Part shown: in pieces, positions 1 to 7,321 of the stretch
How positions within the stretch are numbered: position 1 is the stretch's first letter
Layout of the letters: the number at the start of each line of letters is the position of its first letter
Notes under the pieces: model-generated
What the model was told of the DNA's origin: nothing
What the model saw: only the letters and a program-made list of their open reading frames with translations
Database searches by the model: none
Assembly (NCBI GenBank): GCA_027717865.1
Contig: JALLOM010000005.1
Coordinates: forward strand, 1 to 33,375
Length of the DNA stretch: 33,375 bases
Direction: 5' to 3'
Origin: Acidobacteria bacterium AH-259-O06
Lineage (GTDB): Bacteria; Acidobacteriota; UBA6911; RPQK01; JADFOI01
Translations under genes and position numbers: made by a program

Positions 1-42
1 AGAACGGCCGAGCGGTCGGTCAGCCCTGGCGGACTAAACCTT

Positions 43-58
43 CTATTCAATTGAATAG
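43..58. repeat. 16-bp perfect palindrome
   Basis: CTATTCAATTGAATAG reads the same on both strands. It lies about 130 bases upstream of the transposase remnant and could be part of an insertion-sequence end or an operator. No second copy was seen in the window. Confidence 0.4.
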
Positions 59-74
59 GAGGTCCGCTGTTGGG

Positions 75-108
75 ATGGAGAAAGCTTAGCGAGCCACCGG
101 TTCGCCGC
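75..108. repeat. short hairpin repeat, copy 1
   Basis: This stretch shares about 30 of 34 bases with 4084-4117. The common centre is a hairpin, GCGAGCC-ACC-GGTTCGC here and GCGAGCC-ACC-GGCTCGC in the other copy. The two copies are in direct orientation and bracket the transposase remnant, lipoprotein and sulfatase. It may be a dispersed genomic hairpin repeat; the function is unknown. Confidence 0.45.
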
Positions 109-190
109 CCCCACCCCCGTCCTATCCGAAAATTCGGCCGTGACATAACGACCTACAAAATCGGGACTTTGACCAGTATACAATGGGCTT

Positions 191-760
191 ATGAAGGCCG
201 AGATATACCCACTCCAGGTGCTCCTCCTGACCGTCTCAGGCTGGGTAAAGCGCCGCCAACAGGACGTCATCGAGTATTTGGTCGAGGAGAACCGCGTCCT
301 GAAGGAGCAGATGAAGGGCCGTCGGCTCCGGTTGACTGACGAGCAGCGACGGCGACTCGCCGTGAAGGCAAAGTGCCTTGGCCGCCAAACACTCAATCGA
401 GTGGCAACCATCGTGACGCCGGACACGATCATGCGGTGGCATCGTCGCCTGATCGCTCTCAAGTGGACCTACGAAACCAAGCGAGTGGGCCGACCTGGGC
501 TCATGAAGGCAATCGCGGCCCTGATCGTACGGATGGCCCAGGAGAATTCGAGCTGGGAAGATACTGCCGGATCCAGGGTGAGCTCAAACAGCTCGGGCAT
601 CGGGTCGCGCCCAGCACCATCGCCCGGGTGCTGAAGGACAATGGGATCAAACCAGCACCCGACCGTCCCTCGTCCTGGAAAACTTTCCTGGAGGCTCATT
701 GGGGTGAGGTGGCCGGGATGGACTTCTTTCCGGCGTGGCTTCTCTTGCAATGTGTCGCCT
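191..760 (+). pseudogene. DDE (rve-type) transposase, frameshifted and truncated
   Basis: The first frame reads MKAEIYPLQVLLL and continues with a typical transposase N-terminus: a basic HTH region followed by VTPDTIMRWHRRL and GRPGLM. At about position 555 the reading frame shifts. The second frame continues the same protein as YCRIQGELKQLG, then STIARVLKDNGI and HWGEVAGMDFF, where the first catalytic Asp of the integrase-core domain is expected. After that the similarity stops, so the remaining catalytic Asp and Glu are missing. The family is the integrase-core transposases of the IS3/IS481 kind; the exact IS family was not decided. The copy cannot be active. It lies at the edge of a region that also carries IS21-like end sequences. 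Confidence 0.75.
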
Positions 761-780
761 TCCGTCTAAACTACGTCACT
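753..780 (+). repeat. imperfect direct repeat, possible IS end (copy 1)
   Basis: The stretch beginning TGTCGCCTTCCGTCTAAA resembles 3513-3540, which begins TGTCGCTTTCCGTGTAAA. The copies differ at a few bases and one indel. Sequences of this style occur at the ends of IS21-family elements. The two copies flank the lipoprotein and sulfatase genes. Assignment to an IS end is tentative. Confidence 0.35.
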
Positions 781-994
781 TTCTCTAAATCCCTTGACTT
801 TATGGGCCTGTCCAGTTATCCACGTGTGCTGCTCTGGCTTGGTCGGTCACCTAAGCAAGGGTTATCCGACCCAACCATCAGCAATACCTCACTCCAGCCA
901 CGCAAACCCCTTCTTGCGCCTCCTTTCTCTTCCAGCATACAATTGCCGCGAAAAAGCGGTTTTCGCCACTTTGCGCTAGTGAGGAGAGGTCATC

Positions 995-1678
995 ATGCAT
1001 GGGAGGCTCCCAACTTTCCGCACTTTACGGTGGACAGCGCCTTTGTTCGCCCTTCTGTCTATCTTTGCGAGTTGTGAGAGGGGGCCGACGCCCCTAACTG
1101 CCCATGTCCCGCTCCACCTGGAAGATCATCTGGACGCGGCCACCATCGAAGGGTCGGAGGTCCCGGCAGAACTTCCCGAGGCGGCGGAGTGGGGCTTCGA
1201 TGAGCCGCATCCAGACTGGAAGCCCGTAGTGCCTCTGGACCCGGCCAGGAAGCCGGTGCAGGCAACGCGGACCCAGGATGCGCTGCGGCTCGTACTAAGC
1301 GAGGCGAACAGCGGTGTATTTCCTTGGGGGCCGGGTCTACTCGGGGGTATTTACGTCGATCTGCCCGACTGGAAGCGCGAGGAGTGGGCGCATGTTCTGG
1401 TCCGGGCCCGTACCTCAGGTGAGGTCGATTCAGTCGGGATTGCGTTCAATCTGCGGAAAGAGCCTGGGTCCGAATTGTACTATTCGTTTGACTTTGGTGG
1501 CGAATACGTTGATGTGATCAACGACGGCTCGGTGCAGAGCTACCTGATGCGGGCCGACTGGTCAGTTGGAAGAGAGTGGAAGGGGCCTTGGCGGCAGCTT
1601 GGCATCGAAGTGTTCGCCGAGGAGCCGGCCAACATCGACATCCTCTCAGTGAGTGTCATCCCCAAGGAGGCCAACTAG
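995..1678 (+). CDS. lipoprotein, putative carbohydrate-binding-like N-terminal part of a sulfatase unit
   Basis: The 227-residue product starts with a basic stretch and a hydrophobic segment ending in SIFASC, a good lipobox. Export and lipidation at Cys27 are therefore expected. The start is supported by an AGGAGAGG ribosome site five bases upstream. The rest looks like an all-beta domain rich in Trp and acidic residues, with no catalytic motif that I recognise. The TAG stop at 1676-1678 is followed in the same reading frame by the sulfatase ORF with no further stop. The two could once have been one exported polypeptide, or they may be two coupled genes. The domain type is an inference from composition only. 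Confidence 0.7.
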   Translation: MHGRLPTFRTLRWTAPLFALLSIFASCERGPTPLTAHVPLHLEDHLDAATIEGSEVPAELPEAAEWGFDEPHPDWKPVVPLDPARKPVQATRTQDALRLVLSEANSGVFPWGPGLLGGIYVDLPDWKREEWAHVLVRARTSGEVDSVGIAFNLRKEPGSELYYSFDFGGEYVDVINDGSVQSYLMRADWSVGREWKGPWRQLGIEVFAEEPANIDILSVSVIPKEAN

Positions 1679-1690
1679 GCGACGGCCCGG

Positions 1691-3487
1691 GTGGGCGTGA
1701 GCACGGAAGTCCGCGGTGGGGCCCATCGGCGCGCTCTCTACGCTCATGCACCAGCACGGCTTGAGTACCGCGTGAAGGTGCCCGAAGCCGGCCGCCTCGA
1801 CGTCGCTTTCGGAGTGCTGCGGGACGATGACCCGGTGACCTTCAGAATCACGGCGGCGCGGGAAGGGGACCAGGCTGAGACCCTGCTCGAAGAGAGCTAC
1901 GCCGACCAGGAGCACTGGGCACAGCGTACGGTGGATCTTTCCGGCCTGTCGGGGCAGACGGTCACCCTGGCGCTGGAGGTGGACGCCGAGCGCGCCGGCA
2001 CCGTGGCGCTGTGGGCGGCGCCGACGCTGACCGGCGACCGCAGCATCGAGAAACCCAACGTGATCTTCTACATCATCGACGGCGGTGCGGCCGATTACAT
2101 GAGCGTCTACGGGTACAACCGCCGCACTACCCCGAACCTCGAGCGCCTAGCGGCCGAGGGCGCGGTCTTCGAGCACGCCTACAGCAACTCGAGCTGGACG
2201 AGGCCCTCCACGGCCTCGTTCATGACCTCCCTGCACAACAGTGTGCTGGGCGGCATCCGGGGTTGGGGTGCTCATCCGGTGCCGGAGCAGGCCGTGACAA
2301 TGGCGGAGCACATGCACCGGGCCGGCTACCAGACAGCGGTGTTCGTCTCGAACCCGTATGCCGGTACCCTGAGCAACCTCGAGCGCGGAGTCGATGTATT
2401 CCGGGATGCCAACGTCACTCCGAAGTCAGCGTCTTCGGCTAAGCTGCACCAGGACTATTGGCGGTGGCGCGAGGCGTACCCTGCCGAGCCTTACTGGGTG
2501 CACTTCCAGACCGTGGACGTGCACCCGAAGTGGGACCAGACGCGGGATGCGCCCGCCCCCTTCGCTGGCCTTTTCAGCAGTCCCGAGCTGCGCCAGACGT
2601 ACTACGAGTGGGAGCGACAGCTGGCGGCGGCAGCTGGCTTTACTCACGTACCGTGGCTCAGCCTAGAAGCCCTCGACAAGACCGGCATCAACTACGCAGC
2701 CTTCTTCAATGCTGCCCGGAGTCTCTATGACGAATCCATGGCCCACCAGGACTATCAGATCGGCCAACTGGTGGAACGCCTCAAAGCCAGAGGCGAGTGG
2801 GGGCATACGCTGCTCATCGTCGCCGCGGATCATGGCAGCGCAGCGGCCCACCTCCCCGATCCGTTCCCGCCGGGCTGGGGACCCATGTTCAGATCCTCCG
2901 TGACCCGAATCCCGTTGATCGTGGTCTGGCCAGAGCGCATCGCTCCGGGGCAACGCTTCAACCAACCCGTCTCGATGATCGACATGCTGCCCACACTTCT
3001 AGACCTTTCTGGCTTGCCGATGCCTGAGGTGATGCAGGGGCAGTCCCTGGCCCCCTTGCTGCTGGGGGAGGAGGGCTGGGAGGTGCGGCCGGTGATCCTC
3101 GACGAGTTCGGGATCGAGGATACGGGTGAGCTGAGCGGTTACATCGAGGTGATCGACGGGCAGTGGGGCGCGTCGCTACTTATAAACCCGAGCCCGTCGG
3201 GTCGTCTGTCCACGCTGTCGGATATTCCAAAGAGCCGTGTTGGCGATTACAAGCACTCGCGCCAGAGGCGTCCCGTGCCCCTGCTGCTTTACGACCTGTG
3301 GAACGACCCGTATACCCAGCACAGTTTGCACGAGGAACGACCCGACCTGGTGGAGAAGTACACCAAGTTCCTTGAGGCGCAGTGGGAGGTGCACCAAGCC
3401 CTGGCGAAGCAGTTCACGCCGGGCGAGGAGTCGCCGCTCACCCCCGAGCAGCTCCGGACCCTTCGCTCGCTGGGCTACATCCAGTGA
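1691..3487 (+). CDS. sulfatase-family (alkaline phosphatase superfamily) hydrolase with Thr at the nucleophile position
   Basis: The 598-residue product has a beta-rich N-terminal part (about 1-115) and a sulfatase domain starting at KPNVIFYIID. Metal-site features are D130 (DG instead of the usual DD) and D380-H381 in AADHGSAAAH. The active-site block is SWTRPSTASF. Aligned to the C/S-x-P-S-R signature of formylglycine sulfatases, Thr170 takes the place of Cys and Thr174 that of Arg. This suggests a Thr-nucleophile enzyme, possibly a phosphodiesterase or phosphotransferase rather than a classical sulfatase. It ends in LRSLGYIQ, typical of the family. It has no signal peptide of its own and begins at a GTG 12 bases after the lipoprotein stop. 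The nearest strong ribosome site (AAGGAGG, 1664-1670) is about 20 bases away, so the start is uncertain. Confidence 0.85.
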   Translation: MGVSTEVRGGAHRRALYAHAPARLEYRVKVPEAGRLDVAFGVLRDDDPVTFRITAAREGDQAETLLEESYADQEHWAQRTVDLSGLSGQTVTLALEVDAERAGTVALWAAPTLTGDRSIEKPNVIFYIIDGGAADYMSVYGYNRRTTPNLERLAAEGAVFEHAYSNSSWTRPSTASFMTSLHNSVLGGIRGWGAHPVPEQAVTMAEHMHRAGYQTAVFVSNPYAGTLSNLERGVDVFRDANVTPKSASSAKLHQDYWRWREAYPAEPYWVHFQTVDVHPKWDQTRDAPAPFAGLFSSPELRQTYYEWERQLAAAAGFTHVPWLSLEALDKTGINYAAFFNAARSLYDESMAHQDYQIGQLVERLKARGEWGHTLLIVAADHGSAAAHLPDPFPPGWGPMFRSSVTRIPLIVVWPERIAPGQRFNQPVSMIDMLPTLLDLSGLPMPEVMQGQSLAPLLLGEEGWEVRPVILDEFGIEDTGELSGYIEVIDGQWGASLLINPSPSGRLSTLSDIPKSRVGDYKHSRQRRPVPLLLYDLWNDPYTQHSLHEERPDLVEKYTKFLEAQWEVHQALAKQFTPGEESPLTPEQLRTLRSLGYIQ

Positions 3488-3512
3488 GGGTGAGGCCCTC
3501 CTCATCCGACCT

Positions 3513-3540
3513 TGTCGCTTTCCGTGTAAAAGTACGACAC
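3513..3540 (+). repeat. imperfect direct repeat, possible IS end (copy 2)
   Basis: This is the partner of 753-780. It is followed by CCCCTATTTCCACTTTT, which is in the style of IS21-family terminal repeats. A CCAAAATGGAAGTGG stretch lies at about 3717. No transposase of that family is left in the window. Confidence 0.35.
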
Positions 3541-3602
3541 TCCCCTATTTCCACTTTTCTGTAGGATTTGTGCTTCCTAAAGCGGTCGCCTACGTTGCTA
3601 AA

Positions 3603-3632
3603 AAGCGGAGGAGAGGCTCAGCGCCTCCGCTT
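3603..3632 (+). terminator. hairpin with downstream T-run, possible terminator of the sulfatase unit
   Basis: A perfect 9-bp stem (AAGCGGAGG at 3603-3611 with CCTCCGCTT at 3624-3632) has a 12-nt loop. A run of eight T starts nine bases later (3642-3649). The distance between stem and T-run is larger than in a standard intrinsic terminator. Confidence 0.45.
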
Positions 3633-3672
3633 GGCGCGCGGTTTTTTTTGGTTTGCTCGCGCGCGACGAGTG

Positions 3673-3707
3673 GGGAGGTCACTCCCGGATTTTTTCGACG
3701 ACCTCCC
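3673..3707. repeat. hairpin, 8-bp stem
   Basis: GGGAGGTC (3673-3680) pairs with GACCTCCC (3700-3707) around a loop that contains six T. It could be a second terminator structure or part of an IS end. Confidence 0.35.
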
Positions 3708-4083
3708 GCTCACCTCCAAAATGGAAGTGGTTTAACGCGCCCCTTCTTGATGGTGTTCGCTTAAGGGAACCTTAAAGCACAGCCCTGAAGCCAACCGAAA
3801 CAGGGATATACACCAATGCCTTGCCTTCTGGAGATCGTCCAACACAGAGCAACCTCGGCGAAGTTTTCCTTCGGGCTTGGTCAATTTCTTTGATGGGAAG
3901 ACGCGGCCCCCCCGGGGGGAGATTATTTTTCAGGGATTTGGTAAGGCAGAGGAAGCCGCATCTGTAATTAAAGACGCAGGGGGGAGGGGGTTGGTTCCGA
4001 AATAAGGTCCGCAGTTTTTTGCGCACCTCTTCACTGACTCTTGACTCCTGACTCCGGTGTCCGGACTCCCGGCGGGCTTCTCG

Positions 4084-4117
4084 TATGGGGAAAGTAAGCG
4101 AGCCACCGGCTCGCCGC
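4084..4117. repeat. short hairpin repeat, copy 2
   Basis: This is the direct partner of 75-108, with a perfect 7-bp hairpin GCGAGCC-ACC-GGCTCGC. A weaker relative (CGAACCACCGGCTCACG) is seen at about 9820. Confidence 0.45.
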
Positions 4118-4200
4118 TGGAGCGACCCAGAGCAAGTGCTCAAGTTCGGGCCGCCGAAGTCCGATAAGAAAAGAAGGAACAGGAACTTTCGTTCTGAACG

Positions 4201-4236
4201 CCACCACGACGGGGTTGATGGAGTCCTTCGTGGTGG
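4201..4236. repeat. hairpin, 9-bp stem
   Basis: CCACCACGA (4201-4209) pairs perfectly with TCGTGGTGG (4228-4236). It lies 150 bases upstream of the response-regulator start and may be a terminator remnant or a leader structure. Confidence 0.35.
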
Positions 4237-4386
4237 TCCTCCAGGGTCTTGGGAGGCAATTATGCGCAAGAAAAGCGAAGTCTCGTCTACGCACAGGCGG
4301 TCCACTCGCTCTTCACAAAACTGGACGTATCTAGACACATCTTTGCGACTCAATCTTTTATAGTCAAGGAACCTTCTCCTAGGGCA

Positions 4387-5090
4387 ATGAACTTGCATAA
4401 CGTCAAGCAACGGCTACTACTTATAGATGACGATGAGGGACTATGCGAGTCGATTACCGAATACGTGCAGGCGAAAGGTTTTGAGGTTAAAACCGCCCAC
4501 GATGGTGAGACCGGCGTTGAGATAGCTATCTCCGGTGAATACATGCTGATCATCCTCGACGTGATACTGCCTGGAATCGACGGCTTTGAGGTTCTACGCC
4601 GCATTCGTGCCCGATCTTCTGTACCCGTCGTCCTTATGTCAGGCCTTCGCCGCAAGGAAGCGGATCGGATCATGGGTTTGGAGATCGGAGCCGATGATTA
4701 CCTCGAGAAACCGTTCAATCCGCGGGAACTGGTGGCACGTATTCGCGGCATCTTGCGCCGCACCCATCCGGAGGCACCAAAGCCTGAGAAGCTTTCTGTG
4801 GGGGACATTGAACTGGACACTGGCACCAGGATTGTAATCCGCGCGGGTGAGCCGATGAAACTAACCTCTGCTGAATTCAATCTCCTGGAGGTATTCCTAC
4901 GCTCGGCAGGGCGTGTTCTGAGCCGCGAGCAACTGGTGCATCGCGCGTCCTGTACCGTCTTCTCATCGACACACACGTGAGCAACCTGCGCAAGAAGCTT
5001 GGTCCTCACGCTGACGGGACAGACCGCATCAAGTCGATCCCAAATGTCGGGTACATTTACACGTATCCGAGCGGATCGCATGATTGTTAA
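4387..5090 (+). pseudogene. OmpR/PhoB-type response regulator, frameshifted in the DNA-binding domain
   Basis: From ATG 4387 the product begins RLLLIDDDEG, the acidic pocket of a receiver domain. It continues with IILDVILPGIDGFEV (phospho-acceptor Asp), VVLMSG (conserved Ser/Thr switch) and GADDYLEKPF (conserved Lys). A winged-helix domain follows with KLTSAEFNLLEVFL and GRVLSREQLVHR. After that the frame runs out into a short tail and stops at 4980. Another frame carries the missing end, RVLYRLLIDTHVSNLRKKLG up to SIPNVGYIY, stopping at 5090. A small indel near 4940-4955 therefore separates the recognition helix from the rest. No histidine kinase gene is adjacent. A sequencing error is possible, but the decay around it supports a real pseudogene. 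Confidence 0.85.
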
Positions 5091-5234
5091 GAAAAATTTG
5101 GCATCTCCGATATTCGTTGAAGGCTTCTGGAAGTTGGGATAGGATGTTTCGTCGCCTCACTTGGAGAGGTCTGGGATGACACTGGAGAGATCCTACCCTT
5201 AAAGAATCTCCCTTACCAGGTGGGGCGCCAGTTT

Positions 5235-5251
5235 GGAGCCTTGAAGGCTCC
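5235..5251. repeat. hairpin GGAGCC-TTGAA-GGCTCC
   Basis: A perfect 6-bp stem with a 5-nt loop, ten bases before the 12-bp inverted repeat. Confidence 0.4.
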
Positions 5252-5260
5252 GACGGTAGT

Positions 5261-5315
5261 GCGCGGTTTCCCATAGGGGGGAAATATAGATCGCTTGGTT
5301 GCGGGGAAACCGCGC
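5261..5315. repeat. perfect 12-bp inverted repeat
   Basis: GCGCGGTTTCCC (5261-5272) and GGGAAACCGCGC (5304-5315) are exact reverse complements separated by 31 bases. They could be ends of a small element, a structured RNA or a terminator. Confidence 0.5.
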
Positions 5316-5456
5316 TTGGTTATTACACGCAGACGGGCGGAGGTTGTTTCACGATGAAGAAACTATCTCGCTTATTCACAAGAAAACCCTAAAGCCCCAG
5401 GGCGACTGTGCAAAATATTTCCCCTACACCTTTCAGCGGTGTGTACTTGTAAACGA

Positions 5457-5478
5457 GTTCGGACACCGGTGTCCGAAC
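5457..5478. repeat. perfect 22-bp palindrome with GACACCGGTGTC core
   Basis: The two 11-base halves (GTTCGGACACC and GGTGTCCGAAC) are exact reverse complements with no spacer. The 12-bp core recurs in a 16-bp palindrome at 21766-21781. A palindrome of this length can be an operator or a dispersed genomic repeat. Confidence 0.55.
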
Positions 5479-5521
5479 ATACCCATATATGCGTGACTAG
5501 CCTTGACAACGTGCCCATCGA

Positions 5522-5773
5522 ATGATCGCCACCCGGGCGGCGGTCATCCGTGGATGCGACGCCATCGCCACGTTTCCGCTTGATCGCTTCGATCTGAAGT
5601 ACCTGTACGACCATTACTACGCATTCGGCGCGATCGCAAACCTTCTTCAGCGCATGGAGAAAGACCAGGGCGTGGGTAAGTTCACGGGCCAGGGCGAGTT
5701 GCTGAACATCACAAACGAGTCGCTGCACGAATTTCTTGATGAGATTGAGAAGCGACAAGGGGGTGCGGTATGA
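5522..5773 (+). CDS. small hypothetical protein
   Basis: The 83-residue product has no signal or membrane segment. Its middle part (DLKYLYDHYYAFGAIANLLQRM) and its C-terminus (NESLHEFLDEIEKRQGG) look helical. No clear ribosome site precedes the ATG, so the start may be downstream (a Met lies at 5654). The stop overlaps the next start as ATGA, which indicates translational coupling. Function unknown. Small, tightly overlapping genes like this are usual in phage-derived or integrative DNA. Confidence 0.55.
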   Translation: MIATRAAVIRGCDAIATFPLDRFDLKYLYDHYYAFGAIANLLQRMEKDQGVGKFTGQGELLNITNESLHEFLDEIEKRQGGAV

Positions 5774-6045
5774 CAAGCACCAACAGTGAAGTAACCGTAC
5801 CCGTCCCGCTGTCGCAATTGAAAGAAATTCACCAAATCTGGTTGGAGTTTGCTTCGATCCTCAGCGTCACCGACAGGGGCAAATTTGACTCACTAATGAA
5901 CCTTCTGGAACCGATTCAGGAGCGCATGTCAGACATCGTTTTCGAGGAGTGGGAGAGCCTTATCAGCAAAGCTGAGAGAGGGTCGAAGGACCGCTACGAA
6001 GTAACCCAGGAAGGCCGTGATGCCGTGGAAGGGCGTGCCGAATGA
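5770..6045 (+). CDS. small hypothetical protein
   Basis: The 91-residue acidic product is coupled to the gene before and the gene after by ATGA overlaps. It appears largely helical (LSQLKEIHQIWLEFASIL, then MNLLEPIQERMSDIVFEEW). No catalytic motif or known domain was recognised. Coupling on both sides suggests that the three proteins act together or share a transcript; the role is unknown. Confidence 0.6.
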   Translation: MTSTNSEVTVPVPLSQLKEIHQIWLEFASILSVTDRGKFDSLMNLLEPIQERMSDIVFEEWESLISKAERGSKDRYEVTQEGRDAVEGRAE

Positions 6046-6437
6046 AAAAAGCGCACCCAGCAAAAAAGACTCTCGATTACTTGGCAAAGAAACTAAAAGG
6101 CGAATCTCCGGCTTCGATAGTGCTCTACGACGGCGTACTGAATGAGCACAGCATCAGTTTGGAGAGCTTCGTTCAGACTGAGGAAGTGGAGGCCGCTGAA
6201 CTCAAGTTCGATGAGGCTTACCAGCGAATTGCGGAACTGGCGTCTGACCTTCCAGAAAAAGCGGAACAAGAAGTGATAGAACAGCTGCAGGAAATGGAAT
6301 CCGGCCTTATTTCAGTCAAGATGCTGGCACTTGAGGAAATGTTCAACTTATTTGTCGGCTTCGTTTTGAATTTTCTCGGCATTTCTTGGAAAGGTTGGCC
6401 GTTTGGGCCCGATGAGAAAGAGGGAAAGAAGAGGTAG
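6042..6437 (+). CDS. small hypothetical protein, acidic and helical
   Basis: The 131-residue product starts at an ATGA overlap with its upstream neighbour. It has a basic N-terminus (KKAHPAKKTLDYLAKKLKG), an acidic helical centre, and a hydrophobic stretch near the end (LFVGFVLNFLGISW) that could be a single membrane-associated helix. It ends in a charged tail. It is the last gene of a three-gene overlapping set. No family recognised. Confidence 0.6.
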   Translation: MKKAHPAKKTLDYLAKKLKGESPASIVLYDGVLNEHSISLESFVQTEEVEAAELKFDEAYQRIAELASDLPEKAEQEVIEQLQEMESGLISVKMLALEEMFNLFVGFVLNFLGISWKGWPFGPDEKEGKKR

Positions 6438-6454
6438 AAAGGAGATACGCAACA

Positions 6455-6652
6455 ATGAGCATCGCCGTCGAAATCAAATGGAAGGAACTCGAAGAGCTAC
6501 CTCAGGCCTCTGGTGCCAATTTCAAAGGATTAATGACCCTAATGGAAGAGGCTGGTCAAGATGTACGCTGCCTGGTTATCACGCGATCGCTTCAGCCATT
6601 TGAACCTGGGTGGGCGACACTCAAGCGCCGCAAATTCAGGCTCGATTGCTAG
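6455..6652 (+). CDS. small hypothetical protein
   Basis: The 65-residue product is preceded by a good ribosome site (AAAGGAG about ten bases before the ATG). It follows the three-gene set by 17 bases, so it is probably in the same transcript. No domain was recognised. Confidence 0.5.
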   Translation: MSIAVEIKWKELEELPQASGANFKGLMTLMEEAGQDVRCLVITRSLQPFEPGWATLKRRKFRLDC

Positions 6653-6663
6653 AATCAGCCGTC

Positions 6664-6939
6664 ATGAGCGCCCACCGCAAACTGGCCCTACAAGTCCTGA
6701 AAGCCGCTCTTGAGGACGCCTTTAAGGGCGATAAAGAGGCCCGCGCTTTCCTCTTGGAAGGCACATCCTTTGTGTTCTGGTGCGAGGTTGCGGGGCTTGA
6801 GCCGTCCAAGGCCAGGAATGCGGCGAGGCTGAGCCTCTCTACCGGGCGATCAGAATTAAAAAGGAGAGCTAAATATGGGAGTCAAAGTGAGCCTGTTACG
6901 ACTCAAGTTGTCACTCATGGGCCGTCAAAAGAGATGTAA
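6664..6939 (+). CDS. small phage-type hypothetical protein
   Basis: Read from ATG 6664 the product starts MSAHRKLALQVLKAAL and contains EARAFLLEGTSFVFWCEVAG. That FWCEVAGL pattern is familiar from small proteins of prophages and integrative elements with no assigned function. An earlier start at 6610 would overlap the previous gene and lacks a better ribosome site. The last third is basic and low in structure and overlaps a possible short ORF at 6875. Its presence is the main reason for suspecting that 5522-7091 is phage- or element-derived. Confidence 0.55.
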   Translation: MSAHRKLALQVLKAALEDAFKGDKEARAFLLEGTSFVFWCEVAGLEPSKARNAARLSLSTGRSELKRRAKYGSQSEPVTTQVVTHGPSKEM

Positions 6940-6955
6940 GCTCACCAGGGGATGA
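6875..6955 (+). CDS. possible 26-residue basic micro-ORF
   Basis: The ATG at 6875 has a clear AAGGAG eight bases upstream, better than any neighbour except the gene at 6455. The predicted peptide (MGVKVSLLRLKLSLMGRQKR and six more residues) is strongly basic with a hydrophobic first half. It overlaps the end of the preceding gene in another frame. It may be real or chance. Confidence 0.3.
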   Translation: MGVKVSLLRLKLSLMGRQKRCKLTRG

Positions 6956-7014
6956 TCGAACGGGGTGAGGGTGAGCTGGTTACGGTGCGAGGAAAGACCA
7001 AGCAACCCCCATTT

Positions 7015-7036
7015 GTTACCCCAGGCGTTACCCCAG
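7015..7036 (+). repeat. doubled GTTACCCCAG, putative integrase arm site of a third element
   Basis: GTTACCCCAG occurs at 7015-7024 and 7027-7036, a 12-base period. It lies 90-110 bases left of the 15-bp tRNA core at 7126-7140. Elements 1 and 2 each have a doubled motif with an 11-12 base period at a comparable distance from their cores, so this may be the right-end arm site of an older element to the left. Confidence 0.4.
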
Positions 7037-7091
7037 AGCAGAAATGGTTGAATCCGGCGGCTGTGAAATTGCTGTAAGTTGTTTAAAACAA

Positions 7092-7140
7092 TGGTGGAGA
7101 CGATGGGATTCGAACCCACGACCTCCTGAGTGCGATTCAG
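7092..7140 (-). tRNA. tRNA-Ala(CGC) 3' fragment, left attachment site of element 1
   Basis: These 49 bases are identical to 20313-20361, the 3' part of the complete tRNA gene including the encoded CCA, T-arm, variable loop and anticodon stem-loop. Similarity stops exactly after the 15-bp core CTGAGTGCGATTCAG (7126-7140). The D-arm and 5' acceptor strand are absent, so it cannot give a tRNA. It is the expected left-behind fragment of a tRNA-targeted integration. Confidence 0.9.
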
Positions 7141-7269
7141 TTAACGCCTCTGTTTCATATGATTTCACCTGAGTTCAGAGAGTTCCACAACAGATTGATA
7201 TTCTTAGTATTTATCGGTGTTTTATTGTATCATTCTGTTTCAGGAAATATCACTAAAGCACGTGTCAAG

Positions 7270-7305
7270 TGGAACCAATATGGAACCAAAATGAAATTGG
7301 TTCCA
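7270..7305 (+). repeat. element 1 left arm-type sites
   Basis: TGGAACCAA occurs twice with an 11-base period (7270-7289) and once inverted (TTGGTTCCA, 7297-7305). The block ends 16 bases before the integrase start, so binding of integrase here could also control its own gene. The same doubled motif recurs at 20236-20255. Confidence 0.7.
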
Positions 7306-7321
7306 AGAAGCAGGAGTGAAA

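Larger units (their letters stand above)
3488..4386. other. 899-bp gene-free gap rich in hairpins and IS-like scraps
   Basis: No convincing gene is present on either strand. The long minus-strand frame over 3772-4410 has no ribosome site and no recognisable motif. The gap holds the second copy of an IS-end-like repeat (3513-3540), two strong hairpins (3603-3632 and 3673-3707), a C7-G6 run (3907-3919), a G-rich run near 3979-3994, the second hairpin repeat (4084-4117) and another hairpin (4201-4236). It looks like decayed mobile-element DNA. Confidence 0.5.
5091..5521. other. 431-bp gap with stacked inverted repeats
   Basis: No convincing gene is seen. The gap contains three dyad structures, annotated separately: a 6-bp hairpin, a perfect 12-bp inverted repeat and a perfect 22-bp palindrome. 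It marks the change from host-like genes to the run of small accessory genes. Confidence 0.45.

Noticed and set aside
3772-4410. 212-codon minus-strand frame in the gap before the response regulator
   Set aside because: No ribosome site, no familiar motif, runs through several hairpins and repeats, and overlaps the start of the response-regulator gene.
5299-5496. 65-codon frame across the inverted repeat and palindrome
   Set aside because: Weak start and composition, and it runs through two dyad structures.
7092-7140. A functional tRNA on the minus strand
   Set aside because: Only the 3' part and anticodon stem-loop are present; the D-arm and 5' acceptor strand are missing.
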